The notes: generated from the letters alone by a model not told the origin. Positions 17,335 to 25,743 are shown, numbered from the stretch's first letter. The stretch: DNA of 64,000 nt from RH-chloro-G1 sp003670575 (GCA_947499615.1 CANMOP010000001.1:98367-162366), one strand, 5' to 3'. Numbers and translations are program-made.

Positions 17335-17440
17335 GCCACCAGCCTATCGGCAGTGGCACCTCGGAGCGCATGAGGGAACGCCCGCGATCGAGCAAGAGAG
17401 TCAGCGATGGTTGCATGGCACCGGCGACCGACCCACCCCG

Positions 17441-17938
17441 CTACGCGTACTCGCCGAGGCTGCGGTAGCGCCCCGCCCAGAACAGCAGCGGCGTCGCCTC
17501 CGGCCGCTCGATGGAGACCGCGATGACCTTGCCGAGGAAGATCGTGTGGTCCCCGCCCTCCAGGCGCTCCGCGATCTCACAGTCGATCCAGGCAAGAGCA
17601 CCCTCGATCAGCGGGGAGCCGGTCTGACCGCGCTCGTACGGGACACCCGCCATGCCCTCCACGCCGTGGGACGCAAAGGTCTTCGAGAGTTCGAACTGGT
17701 CGTGCGCGAGGATGTTCACCGCAAACGCTCGAGCGCCCATCAACTGCGGGTGCGCGGAGACCTTCTTATCGATGCAGATCATGAGCAGCATCGGATCCAG
17801 AGAGATCGAGGCAATCGCGTTGGCGGTCATGCCACGCGTCACCTCGCCATCATCCCAGGTGATGACGGTGACGCCGGTGGCGAATCGGCCGATCGCATCG
17901 CGGTAACCGCGGGAATCCAGGGCTGACTCGGTGGTCAT
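17441..17938 (-). CDS. Flavin reductase-like FMN-binding protein
   Basis: 165 residues, typical for the flavin_Reduct family. RFATGVTVITWDDG near residue 20 and TRGMTANAIASISLDPMLLMICI near 35-57 form the FMN-binding start; GGDHTIFLGKV near 130 is the conserved His strand. Members reduce flavin with NAD(P)H for a partner monooxygenase or act on small phenolic substrates. The ATG at 17938 has GGAAG upstream; an earlier start at 18004 would add an unconserved tail. No partner monooxygenase is in the window. Confidence 0.85.
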   Translation of the reverse strand: MTTESALDSRGYRDAIGRFATGVTVITWDDGEVTRGMTANAIASISLDPMLLMICIDKKVSAHPQLMGARAFAVNILAHDQFELSKTFASHGVEGMAGVPYERGQTGSPLIEGALAWIDCEIAERLEGGDHTIFLGKVIAVSIERPEATPLLFWAGRYRSLGEYA

Positions 17939-18188
17939 GCGGCTTCCGATCTGGCACTGCCCAAGCGGGCTGCCATCCAGGCGGCCCCCACTCAACGGCG
18001 ACATCCTATCACCGGGCGAAGCATGCGGGAGGCGGCGGCCCGGTGGACGGTTTCGCCGGAGAGGGCCAAACTTGCGACATCGACTTCAGGAGAGAGGGGC
18101 CCCGTCCGTGGGCCATCACAGTCAGCTGACAGTGAATTAGTCCGCCCTCCGGCGCACCACGCCCGGGACGGGCGAAAGGTGCGCGCCA

Positions 18189-19526
18189 ATGACCTTCGAA
18201 CCCCGCGACACGCGGTCGGCGATGCCCGACGCGTCCGCTGTCTTGGACGAGTGGCAGACCTACGATGAAGACGAGCGACTTGCCGTCTTCGAGTCGCTGA
18301 GCCACGGCCAGGCCTCGGAACTCTTCCTCACCCTCAGCCCCGCAGACCGCGAGGCACTGCTCTCCGCATTCTCCGTGCCGGAGCGCCGCATCTGGCTGCG
18401 CGTGCTGGCCCCGGACGACGCCGCTGACGTGATCCAGCAAGCGCCGGAGGATGATCGTGCCGCGCTGTTGGATCTACTGGATCGGCGCACCCGCGTAGAG
18501 GTGGAAGCGCTGATGGCGTACGCGGAGGATGTCGCCGGCGGGCGAATGAACACCTCCTACGTCACGCTGCGGCCGGAGATGACCATCGCGCAGGCGCTCG
18601 CCTACCTGCGGCTCCAGGCGGCGGATCGCATCCAGATGGTCTACTACGCATACGTCATCGACACCGAGGAACATCTGCTCGGGGTCATCTCGTTCCGCGA
18701 TCTCATGACGGCGCCGTCAGCCAGCCGCGTGCAGGACGTGATGCTGCCCTCGCCCGTCTCCGTACACGAGGAGATGGACCAGGAAGCCGTCGCTGAACTG
18801 CTCGCCGAGCACAACCTGCTCGCCGTCCCGGTCGTCGACGATGAAGGACGCGTCAAGGGCATCATTACCGCCGACGACGTGCTGGACGTGGTGCAGCAAG
18901 AGGCGACGGAGGACATCCAGAAGATCGGCGGTGTCCAGACGCTGGACCTGCCGTACTTCCGCACGGGCGCACCGGAGATGCTGCGCAAGCGCGGCGGCTG
19001 GCTCTCCCTGCTGTTTGTCGGTGAGATGTTCACCGCCACCGCGATGGGCTTCTTTGAGCACGAGATTGCGCGGGCGGTGGTGTTGGTGCTGTTTGTGCCG
19101 CTGGTAGTGTCCAGCGGTGGGAACTCCGGCTCGCAGGCGTCCACCCTCGTGATCCGCGCCATGGCGCTGGGCGAGGTGCGCATGCGCGACTGGCTGCAGG
19201 TGATGCGCCGCGAGATGGTGATCGGACTCGGCCTGGGCACGATGCTCGCCATCCTCGGCGCGATCCGGATCGCGCTGTGGCAGAGCGCCTTCGGATCGTA
19301 CGGCGACCAATTCATCCTGCTGGGGATCACGGTTTCCGTGAGCCTGGTGGGCATCGTGGCATGGGGCACGCTCGTCGGCTCCACACTCCCACTCGCGTTA
19401 CGCCGGCTCGGCCTTGACCCGGCGAACGCGTCAGCGCCGCTGGTGGCGACGTTATGTGACGTCACCGGCCTCGTCATTTACTTCTCGGTGGCGAAGGTGA
19501 TCCTGCTGGATCGGATGGTTCTCTAG
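18189..19526 (+). CDS. mgtE: Magnesium transporter MgtE
   Basis: 445 residues. The order is the MgtE N-domain (about 25-125, with LFLTLSPADREALLSAF), a CBS pair (about 135-255), then five membrane helices (about 280-445). The transport domain keeps GGNSGSQASTLVIRAMALGEV and the closing DVTGLVIYF. It imports Mg2+ and is gated by Mg2+ bound between the N and CBS domains. AAAGGTG lies seven bases before the ATG. The ~185-base leader before it shows no M-box riboswitch that I can recognise. Confidence 0.93.
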   Translation: MTFEPRDTRSAMPDASAVLDEWQTYDEDERLAVFESLSHGQASELFLTLSPADREALLSAFSVPERRIWLRVLAPDDAADVIQQAPEDDRAALLDLLDRRTRVEVEALMAYAEDVAGGRMNTSYVTLRPEMTIAQALAYLRLQAADRIQMVYYAYVIDTEEHLLGVISFRDLMTAPSASRVQDVMLPSPVSVHEEMDQEAVAELLAEHNLLAVPVVDDEGRVKGIITADDVLDVVQQEATEDIQKIGGVQTLDLPYFRTGAPEMLRKRGGWLSLLFVGEMFTATAMGFFEHEIARAVVLVLFVPLVVSSGGNSGSQASTLVIRAMALGEVRMRDWLQVMRREMVIGLGLGTMLAILGAIRIALWQSAFGSYGDQFILLGITVSVSLVGIVAWGTLVGSTLPLALRRLGLDPANASAPLVATLCDVTGLVIYFSVAKVILLDRMVL

Positions 19527-19571
19527 GTTCCGCATCCGCTCCTCACGCTGTCGCTCACACCGCGCACGCAC

Positions 19572-19618
19572 CACGAAGCCCCCGCGCCGGCATGGACCTG
19601 CCGACCGGGGGCTTCGTG
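19572..19618. terminator. Shared terminator between mgtE and flagellin 2
   Basis: CACGAAGCCCCC at 19572-19583 pairs perfectly with GGGGGCTTCGTG at 19607-19618. The 23-base loop contains an inner CGGCA/TGCCG hairpin. It lies between two convergent genes, 45 bases after mgtE and 28 bases before the flagellin stop, and can serve both. Confidence 0.8.
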
Positions 19619-19645
19619 CACCTCGCCGAGGCGAGACTACAAGGA

Positions 19646-20836
19646 CTACATGCGCTGGAGCAGCGTGGAGACGATCTGCGCCGAGCTGTTGGCCTGCGCC
19701 AACACGGACACACCGGCCTGCTGCATGATCTGCGCCGAGACCAGCTTGGTCGACACCTGCGCGATGTCCGCGTCACGGATACGGGACTCGGAAGCGCTCA
19801 GGTTCTCAGCGGCGACACCGAGGCTGTTGATCGCGGCCTCGATCTGGTTCTGCGAAGCACCGAACTTCGCACGCTGAGTGCTGACGTCCTGGATCGAGGT
19901 GTCGATCGAGGCGAGCAGCGTGTTCGCCTTGGCCACCGTGCTCACGCTCGTGTTGTCCGTGACCAGCACGCCGATCTCGCTACCGCCGGTACCGATGGCG
20001 GCCGACCGCATGTCGGCGTAGTCCACCGTGATCGTGTCGGACGACTGCGCGCCGACCTGATAGGTCGCAGTGCCGGAGCCACCGGACGTGATGATGGTCA
20101 GGCCGTTGAGGTCCGTCAACACATCGTCGGTCGTCTTCGCAGAGGCACCGACCACCGTGATGGAAGCCTGGTGGGCACCGGAGAACGAGATCGTGAGCGC
20201 CCCGTCGGCGGCCAGCGTAGCGTCTGCGATGTCCACATCCACGGACGTGGTGCCGTCGCTCAGGCGGGCGGTGTCCGAGTCCACCTTTGTGAAGGTGTAC
20301 GTGGTCCCAGCCTTCAACTTGCTCACGTCCACAGCGGACACCGTAGCGCTCGCTGTGGTCGCCAGCGCAGTACCCACGGCCAGCGTGCCGGTGCCGGCGT
20401 TGGAGGTCGACAGTGCGCCGGTCAGCAGCGAGAGTCCGTTGAACTTCGTGCGGCTTGCGGTGTTGTCGATCTCGTTGGTCAGCGTGAGCATCTCTTCACC
20501 GATGGCGGTGCGGTCGTTGGCGCCCAGCGTGCTGTTACCAGCCTGGACTGCCAGCTCACGCATGCGCTGCAGCATGCAGTGGACCTCGTTCAGCGCGCCT
20601 TCAGCGGTCTGAATCATGGAGATGCCGTCCTGCGCGTTTCGGGCACCCTGGTTGAGGCCCCGCACCTGAGAACGCAGCTTCTCGCTGATGGCCAGTCCTG
20701 CAGCGTCGTCGGCGGCGCGGTTGATGCGCAGACCGCTCGACAGTTGCTCCAGGGCCTTGCCCATCTTTGCCCCGGTGGCGCCAAGGTTGCGCTGAGCGTT
20801 CAGTGCCTGCACGTTCGTGTTGATGATAAGCGGCAT
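19646..20836 (-). CDS. fliC: Flagellin (copy 2)
   Basis: 396 residues with the standard flagellin ends: IINTNVQALNAQRNL and LSSGLRINRAADDAAGLAI at the N-terminus, NLSASESRIRDADIA at the C-terminus. The variable middle follows copy 1 almost residue by residue. AAGGAG precedes the ATG by nine bases. Odd feature: Cys87 in EVHCMLQRM, where flagellins normally have a small non-thiol residue; flagellins seldom contain cysteine. It has its own promoter candidate, GGA hairpin and terminator, so it is a separate unit from copy 1. Confidence 0.95.
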   Translation of the reverse strand: MPLIINTNVQALNAQRNLGATGAKMGKALEQLSSGLRINRAADDAAGLAISEKLRSQVRGLNQGARNAQDGISMIQTAEGALNEVHCMLQRMRELAVQAGNSTLGANDRTAIGEEMLTLTNEIDNTASRTKFNGLSLLTGALSTSNAGTGTLAVGTALATTASATVSAVDVSKLKAGTTYTFTKVDSDTARLSDGTTSVDVDIADATLAADGALTISFSGAHQASITVVGASAKTTDDVLTDLNGLTIITSGGSGTATYQVGAQSSDTITVDYADMRSAAIGTGGSEIGVLVTDNTSVSTVAKANTLLASIDTSIQDVSTQRAKFGASQNQIEAAINSLGVAAENLSASESRIRDADIAQVSTKLVSAQIMQQAGVSVLAQANSSAQIVSTLLQRM

Positions 20837-20865
20837 GCGATTGGACTCCTTCGCCAGTCACGCCC

Positions 20866-20879
20866 CGGCATCCATGCCG
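20866..20879 (-). promoter_or_regulatory. GGA-loop hairpin in flagellin 2 leader, candidate CsrA site
   Basis: Identical to the element before flagellin 1: CGGCAUGGAUGCCG in RNA, 29 bases before the start codon, with a second GGA in the Shine-Dalgarno (AAGGAG). The surrounding leader text differs between the two genes, so conservation of this element stands out. Confidence 0.6.
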
Positions 20880-20944
20880 AGACTATCGAGTGAGGGCGCC
20901 CGCCCGGCACCCCGTAGGGAAGCCCCTAGTGGACTTCATGGGAA

Positions 20945-20972
20945 TCATCGGCAGCACCGCGGCGGCACCTTA
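20945..20972 (-). promoter_or_regulatory. Possible sigma-28/sigma-D promoter of flagellin 2
   Basis: On the minus strand TAAG (20972-20969), then 16 bases, then GCCGATGA (20952-20945). Sigma-D of Bacillus prefers TAAA-N15-GCCGATAT, so this is close but imperfect. An inverted repeat flanks it: GGGAAGCCCCTA at 20917-20928 and TAGGGGTCTTCCC at 20971-20983, matching with a one-base bulge; this could be an operator. Confidence 0.4.
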
Positions 20973-21084
20973 GGGGTCTTCCCGACTTTTCTTGAAGAAC
21001 TTTGCGTACAGGTTCGGCGCAATGTACGTACGGGGCGGCGCATCCCCGCCTACGCGTGTGCGTTATCATCCCGACACTCATTAC

Positions 21085-21627
21085 ATGACTGTCTCGACCA
21101 CCCCTCGCGATGCCGAGCGCGTGCCCGACGATATGGTGCGCGTCGTCCACGTCATGTCGCACCCGGTGATGACCATTGAGGCGAACGCATCGCTGGCCGC
21201 TGCGCGCGATCTCCTGCATGAACATGGAGTCCATCACCTGGTGGTGCTGGACCGCGGTCAGATGATCGCGGTGATCTCCGACCGCGACGTGCTTCGCGCG
21301 CTCAGTCCGTTCCTCGGCACCATCGGCGAGCAGACACGTGACACCAGGACGCTGCTGAAGCCGGTCTACCAGCTGGCGACGTACCACCCGGTCACCGTGC
21401 GCGACGATGCGACGGTCGCCGAGGCGTCCGCGCTGATGCTCAACCACGAGATATCGTGCCTCCCCGTACTGGACGCTGGCGGGCGACTCGTAGGGGTCGT
21501 CACCACGCGCGACCTGATGCGCGGAATGCTCGGCGGACTGACTGGCAGTCACGCTGGCAACACTCCGACTCCCGCAGAGCCTGTGCCACCCCAGCCGCAC
21601 GGCGCAGAACTGCGGGATCGCCCCTAG
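21085..21627 (+). CDS. Two-CBS-domain protein
   Basis: 180 residues. CBS1 covers about 16-75 (MSHPVMTIEANASLAAARDLLHEHGVHHL) and CBS2 about 95-150, with VTTRDLM closing the second motif. The tail is Pro-rich. Such stand-alone CBS pairs bind adenine nucleotides and act as energy sensors for partner proteins; no partner is evident. I took the ATG at 21085. It is divergent from flagellin 2, with the shared promoter region between. Confidence 0.85.
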   Translation: MTVSTTPRDAERVPDDMVRVVHVMSHPVMTIEANASLAAARDLLHEHGVHHLVVLDRGQMIAVISDRDVLRALSPFLGTIGEQTRDTRTLLKPVYQLATYHPVTVRDDATVAEASALMLNHEISCLPVLDAGGRLVGVVTTRDLMRGMLGGLTGSHAGNTPTPAEPVPPQPHGAELRDRP

Positions 21628-21704
21628 CCATCTCAGGGTTTCCACCGACCGAACCACTCGTTTCCCCGATCTCCATGCGTCGCGACGCGCTGCACACTGG
21701 CCGC

Positions 21705-22712
21705 ATGGAACGTCTCTTGGTCTGCGGCTGGGATGTGGGCGAAGCTCGATCGCTTCAGGGCATGCTGGCGGCGTTACGCCGCGAGGCAGCACTGGAGGCA
21801 GTCGCCGTCGGCGATCGTCAGCCGTCCGCGCTGGTTCATGCTCGCGCCGCACTCGGGCTGCCCTGCTACCAGCACCTGCGCGAGATGATTCGGACTACCG
21901 ATTCCAACGCCGTGCTATTCGCTACACCAGATCTTGCGGTAGAACTCGCAGCCGACGCCGCCGCTCGTGGGCGCGACCTGCTGCTGCTCGGCGACCAAAT
22001 GGACGGAGCGGCACTCGACGCCGCTGCAACCGCAACCATCCGCTACGGCGTGGCGCTGGCCGTGCTGCGGCCGGCACTGCGTGGCGCCGGACTCACGTTC
22101 CTGACAGACCTCATCGAGGCGGACCAGCGCTGGACGCCCGTAGCGTTGCACCTCGAGCTGCGCGGCGATCGCGCGGCGCACTCAATGCTGCGCGACCTGG
22201 TAGCGGCGACCACGCGCCTGATGCACGCCACGCCAACCGAGGTGTTTGCCTCGGTGGGCGGACGCGACCGTGACAACCCGGTGTCGATGGCTGCGCACCT
22301 GCGATTCGAGGACGATCGGCTGGTGACGCTCTCTGCGCGACCAGGCCTCAGCGATCGAATCGTGCTGAGCGCGGACACCGCCGCCGGCTCGATCGAACTC
22401 GATGCAGCTGATGGCGACTCGAGGCTGACGCTGGCACCCTGGGGCGGCGACGCACAACGCTCGCTGCTGCGCGACCAGGATTCGTTCACGTTGGAAGCTC
22501 GTCACGTCTCCGCCGTACGCGGTGACGATGCACTGGACCAGAAGCTCGCACACCGCGAGGCCGCGCTGCTGTACGCCATTGAGGCAGCCGCCACGACCGG
22601 CATCCTCGCTCGCGTTGAAGACCCGGGCACCCGCAGCACGCTGCGCGTGCTCGCCGGCGGAGCGCTGGGTGCAACGCCACGCCTTGGGCAACTGCGGGTC
22701 GTCGCACAGTAG
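21705..22712 (+). CDS. Rossmann-fold protein, Gfo/Idh/MocA-like
   Basis: 335 residues from the ATG at 21705, where the hydrophobic first strand begins (MERLLVCGWDVGEAR); an in-frame ATG at 21675 is possible. Residues ~1-115 read as a nucleotide-binding Rossmann domain (DSNAVLFATPDLAVELAADAAARGRDLLLL), followed by a beta-rich C-terminal domain about 120-300. This order matches Gfo/Idh/MocA oxidoreductases, but the GxGxxG is not canonical and the E-K-P motif is absent, so activity is uncertain. The next gene is a sugar epimerase. Confidence 0.6.
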   Translation: MERLLVCGWDVGEARSLQGMLAALRREAALEAVAVGDRQPSALVHARAALGLPCYQHLREMIRTTDSNAVLFATPDLAVELAADAAARGRDLLLLGDQMDGAALDAAATATIRYGVALAVLRPALRGAGLTFLTDLIEADQRWTPVALHLELRGDRAAHSMLRDLVAATTRLMHATPTEVFASVGGRDRDNPVSMAAHLRFEDDRLVTLSARPGLSDRIVLSADTAAGSIELDAADGDSRLTLAPWGGDAQRSLLRDQDSFTLEARHVSAVRGDDALDQKLAHREAALLYAIEAAATTGILARVEDPGTRSTLRVLAGGALGATPRLGQLRVVAQ

Positions 22713-22782
22713 TCCCGCGCGTTTCTGCCTGGCTCGTTGCCGAGGGGCAGCTGAGTTGCTCCAGTAGCGGTCGCCGTCGAGA

Positions 22783-23733
22783 ATGTGCCCCATGCCTGAA
22801 CGCACTGCACTCGTCACTGGATCATCTGGCTTCTTGGGCGGTCACCTCGTCGCGCGACTGATCGCGGATGGCGTCGACGTGACCGGGCTGGACGCCGCTG
22901 AGCCGCGTTCACCGCGCCCCGCACCCGAGGCCGGCTTCCGCGACCTGCGCATTGATGTCCGCGACGCGGCGGCGGTACGCGTGGCGATGCTGGAAACCCG
23001 GCCGGACGTTGTCTATCATCTGGCGGCGCAGGCATCCGTTTCCGTGTCCATGCGTGAACCACTCACTGACATTGAGACGAACGTGATCGGCACCGTGCAA
23101 CTCGCACGTGCGGCTATCGAATCGGGCGTCCGGCGCTTCGTCTTCGTCTCCACCGGTGGTGCGCTGTACGGCAATCCCTCCGTGGTCCCGGTGACGGAGG
23201 AAATGCACGCCGCGCCCGCCTCCGTATACGGCGCATCCAAACTCGCGGCGGAGCAGTACCTCGCCGTGCTGTTCGCCGACACTGACGTATCACTGTCGGT
23301 GGTACGCCCGGGCAATATCTACGGCCCCGCACAGGACCCACACGGCGAGGCCGGCGTGGTCGCGATCTTCTCGCAGCGCATGCTGCGCGGGGAGCCACTG
23401 ACCATCTTCGGCGACGGAAGCCAGCAGCGAGACTATGTGTACGTGACGGACGTCGTGGATGCCTGCGTGCAAGCCGGCGCTGGCGCCGCGGCGACTTGCC
23501 TACTCGGCACAGGCGCGGGGACCTCCACGCTCACGATCTTCGAGACGCTCGCGCGGCTGATCGGGTACACGCTGCCCGTGCGGTATGCGCCGGACCGCCC
23601 CGGCGACATCCAGCGCATCTGGCTTTCTGCCGCTCGCGCCCAACAGGCATGGGGCTGGACCCCCCGGGTCAGCCTGGAGGCTGGCATGGCGGAGACGGTT
23701 GCCTGGTTCCGCGCGCGAGAGGCGCAAGGCTAG
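22783..23733 (+). CDS. NAD-dependent sugar epimerase/dehydratase (extended SDR)
   Basis: 316 residues. TGSSGFLGGHLV near residue 13 is the NAD-binding motif. VVYHLAAQASVSVSM near 76-90 and the YGASK catalytic Tyr/Lys near 148-152 follow, then VVRPGNIYGP. The pattern matches GalE-like UDP-glucose 4-epimerases, but substrate cannot be fixed from sequence. The ATG three codons later (22792) is an alternative start. It probably supplies sugars for surface polysaccharide. Confidence 0.88.
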   Translation: MCPMPERTALVTGSSGFLGGHLVARLIADGVDVTGLDAAEPRSPRPAPEAGFRDLRIDVRDAAAVRVAMLETRPDVVYHLAAQASVSVSMREPLTDIETNVIGTVQLARAAIESGVRRFVFVSTGGALYGNPSVVPVTEEMHAAPASVYGASKLAAEQYLAVLFADTDVSLSVVRPGNIYGPAQDPHGEAGVVAIFSQRMLRGEPLTIFGDGSQQRDYVYVTDVVDACVQAGAGAAATCLLGTGAGTSTLTIFETLARLIGYTLPVRYAPDRPGDIQRIWLSAARAQQAWGWTPRVSLEAGMAETVAWFRAREAQG

Positions 23734-24091
23734 CTCGTCGAGACGAGCCACCGAAGCAACGGGGGAAGCTGAGGTGGTGCCACCTCCCCACGCGGAGAGC
23801 CCTTCACGGACATCTCAACCCAACATTCACCATTCGAGCACTGGCTCGCTGATGCCCTGATGCCCGTCATATGCACCCGAAATCGCCACCCTCCGGCATC
23901 CTGCCCATTTCCGCAGCGCCGCTGGCTTGACCCACCGGAGATCTCGTCAAAAGTTATGGACAGTATGTCAACGTGATCACGCGGAGGCTTCCTGATTCTT
24001 GGGGGGGGGGCTGACTCGGCGATTTCAAGTGGACGTGCCCCGATCTGACGGACACAGGAGATAGGGAAGATGGCCCCGGAAGGATGTCCGA
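23734..24091. other. Intergenic, junk-like, with a ten-G tract
   Basis: 358 bases without a credible gene. Composition is less GC-biased than the flanks. The only striking element is an uninterrupted run of ten G at 24001-24010, shortly before the decayed IS3 orfA. This marks the left edge of the mobile-element region. Confidence 0.5.
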
Positions 24092-24259
24092 ATGGAAACG
24101 ACGCGGCGGCCTGCGCGGCGTGCATCCACGGCCACATCCAAGACGGAAGTGGTTGAGCTCTTTCGAACGAGCGGGAAGACGACGGGGGCGGTGGCTGCTC
24201 GGTTCGAATCGACAATCTCAGCCCCGTCAAACACGAGAGGAGACCCACCACAGACACCG
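24092..24259 (+). pseudogene. Decayed IS3-family orfA (helix-turn-helix) remnant
   Basis: The first ~40 codons read as the start of an IS3 orfA: a basic N-terminus, then KTEVVELFRTSGKTTGAVAARF, the first helices of the HTH_Tnp_1 domain. After this the pattern is lost; a second frame continues it weakly (NLSPVKHERR). There is no orfB behind it on this strand. Confidence 0.6.
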
Positions 24260-24430
24260 ATGCGGCATGATGCTCTCTACACTCAAGGACTCCAAGAAGC
24301 CGGGGCGAGCTCATTCGATTCTGTGGCCATACTGCAGATAGAGCCCGCCGATGGAGAGATAGCTTCGCTTGGCCGGATGGTGGAGGCTGGCGTGAACGCG
24401 CTCGCGGATAACTCGGACGCTCCCGCATGA
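24260..24430 (+). CDS. Possible small protein coupled to the CPBP gene
   Basis: 56 codons from the ATG at 24260, ending in ATGA that overlaps the start of the CPBP-family gene, the usual sign of translational coupling. The product is acidic with an amphipathic helix in its C-terminal half (SLGRMVEAGVNALAD). No Shine-Dalgarno at good spacing (a GAGGAG lies 17 bases up), and the frame is continuous with the IS remnant, so it may be chance. No family recognised. Confidence 0.3.
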   Translation: MRHDALYTQGLQEAGASSFDSVAILQIEPADGEIASLGRMVEAGVNALADNSDAPA

Positions 24431-25719
24431 GTCGAAGAAACGATGAACCGACCTCGGAGTCTCGTCGCGCCGCGTTCGAGCGCGCCGGCGATCACTCTGG
24501 GTTGCGCGCCAGCCTGATGGGTTGGCTGTTCCTGATCGTGTGGGTGTGCATGCTAGTAATCATGTCGCCTGTTCGCGTCGTTCGGCAGTTGCGACGGAGG
24601 AGTGCGTCGCGGCATGTCCTGCCCATGACTCAGCGTACGAACGCACCAATCGATGTTGGGATGAATCCCGAAGTTTCGGTCCGCCAGGAAGCGATGGACG
24701 CTACGCGGATTCTGGGTGCGGAGCCCGATCTGGATATATCAGCATCCGAAGTGGTGGCGGCTTCGGCGACAGCGTTCACAGATTCAGCCGACTCGACGTC
24801 TTTGGCGTCATCCGTTAGCGAGATGGATGCGAGTGTCGACGACCCGGTCCAGGCGAGGGAGTCCGGCACGTGTGCAGACCAGGGGCAACGCGCACCGGAT
24901 GTGGCGCCTACGGGCCATCGTGGGCACCGTTCCGATGTCCTTTGGGCGATTGTCTATGTGCAGATACTCATGGTCGCCGAACTAATGGTGCTTAGCGTTG
25001 GTTTCGCGGGTGTGGGCGTGCATCTCCTGATCGTGGTGGTGGTACTGGGACTCTGGCGCAGAGCCGAGTCGGATGATCGAGCGCGGCTACTGATGGCCCT
25101 CGTGTTGCCACCGCTAACGCGGATTATTGCAGTGCTGGCTTCGCTCATTGGTCAGCCGTTACCGGAGCAGTCGGTCATCGCGGTGCTGCTGCTCCTAGCG
25201 GCGGTTGCCGGCATTCGTGCAAGCGGTGTACGTGCGGGGCAAATAGGCTGCGGGCGAGTGGGACTGGTTCGCCAGTTGCCGATTCTAGTGCTTGGGCTCG
25301 GCATCGGTTTTGTGGAATTCCTTCTCCTAGATTCTCCATCCGCTGCGGCTGGCCGTACGCCGGAGGTGATGATGTTGGCGTCGGTGTCGGTGGGACTTGT
25401 CGGGGTGATGCAGGAGCTGTTGTTCCGGGGCATTCTTCAGCATGCGGCCATCCGGGTGCTCGGAGTTCGGACTGGTATTGTCGTCACGGCCGCGACCCTT
25501 TCCGTGCTTGCGATCCCGATGCTTTCGCTGGCCGATATGGCGGTCGTCTTCGGATCCGGCCTGATCCTGAGCAGTCAGGTGCGGCGAACGGGCTCGATCC
25601 TAGGCGTCGCTCTGGCGCATGGGATCGCTAGTGCTGTGCTGTTCGTTTGGATGCCATCCGGTCTGCTGAGGCTGATGGTAGATGGCTGGCCGCACGGACT
25701 GGTCGGACCGTGGTTCTGA
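24427..25719 (+). CDS. CPBP-family (Abi/Rce1-like) membrane protein, motifs altered
   Basis: 430 residues. One membrane helix (about 30-50), a soluble Ser/Asp-rich stretch (about 60-160), then seven or eight helices. Motif 1 reads MQELLFRG (Gln329-Glu330...Arg334), where active members have EExxxR. The motif-2 FxxxH position reads VLAIP, with no histidine, while motif 3 keeps His398 in GVALAHGIAS. CPBP proteins are intramembrane proteases or bacteriocin-immunity factors; this one may be inactive. Codon usage is less GC-biased than the neighbours and it lies between IS remnants, suggesting transfer. Confidence 0.75.
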   Translation: MSRRNDEPTSESRRAAFERAGDHSGLRASLMGWLFLIVWVCMLVIMSPVRVVRQLRRRSASRHVLPMTQRTNAPIDVGMNPEVSVRQEAMDATRILGAEPDLDISASEVVAASATAFTDSADSTSLASSVSEMDASVDDPVQARESGTCADQGQRAPDVAPTGHRGHRSDVLWAIVYVQILMVAELMVLSVGFAGVGVHLLIVVVVLGLWRRAESDDRARLLMALVLPPLTRIIAVLASLIGQPLPEQSVIAVLLLLAAVAGIRASGVRAGQIGCGRVGLVRQLPILVLGLGIGFVEFLLLDSPSAAAGRTPEVMMLASVSVGLVGVMQELLFRGILQHAAIRVLGVRTGIVVTAATLSVLAIPMLSLADMAVVFGSGLILSSQVRRTGSILGVALAHGIASAVLFVWMPSGLLRLMVDGWPHGLVGPWF

Positions 25720-25743
25720 TGAAGAGCTGCGCCTTCATGGGTC

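Noticed and set aside
18005..18188. Possible M-box Mg2+ riboswitch before mgtE
   Set aside because: The leader is long enough, but the conserved M-box core is not present; I could find only generic GC hairpins.
19592..20893. Plus-strand open frame of 433 codons over flagellin 2
   Set aside because: Antisense shadow; it begins inside the terminator loop and shows no family pattern.
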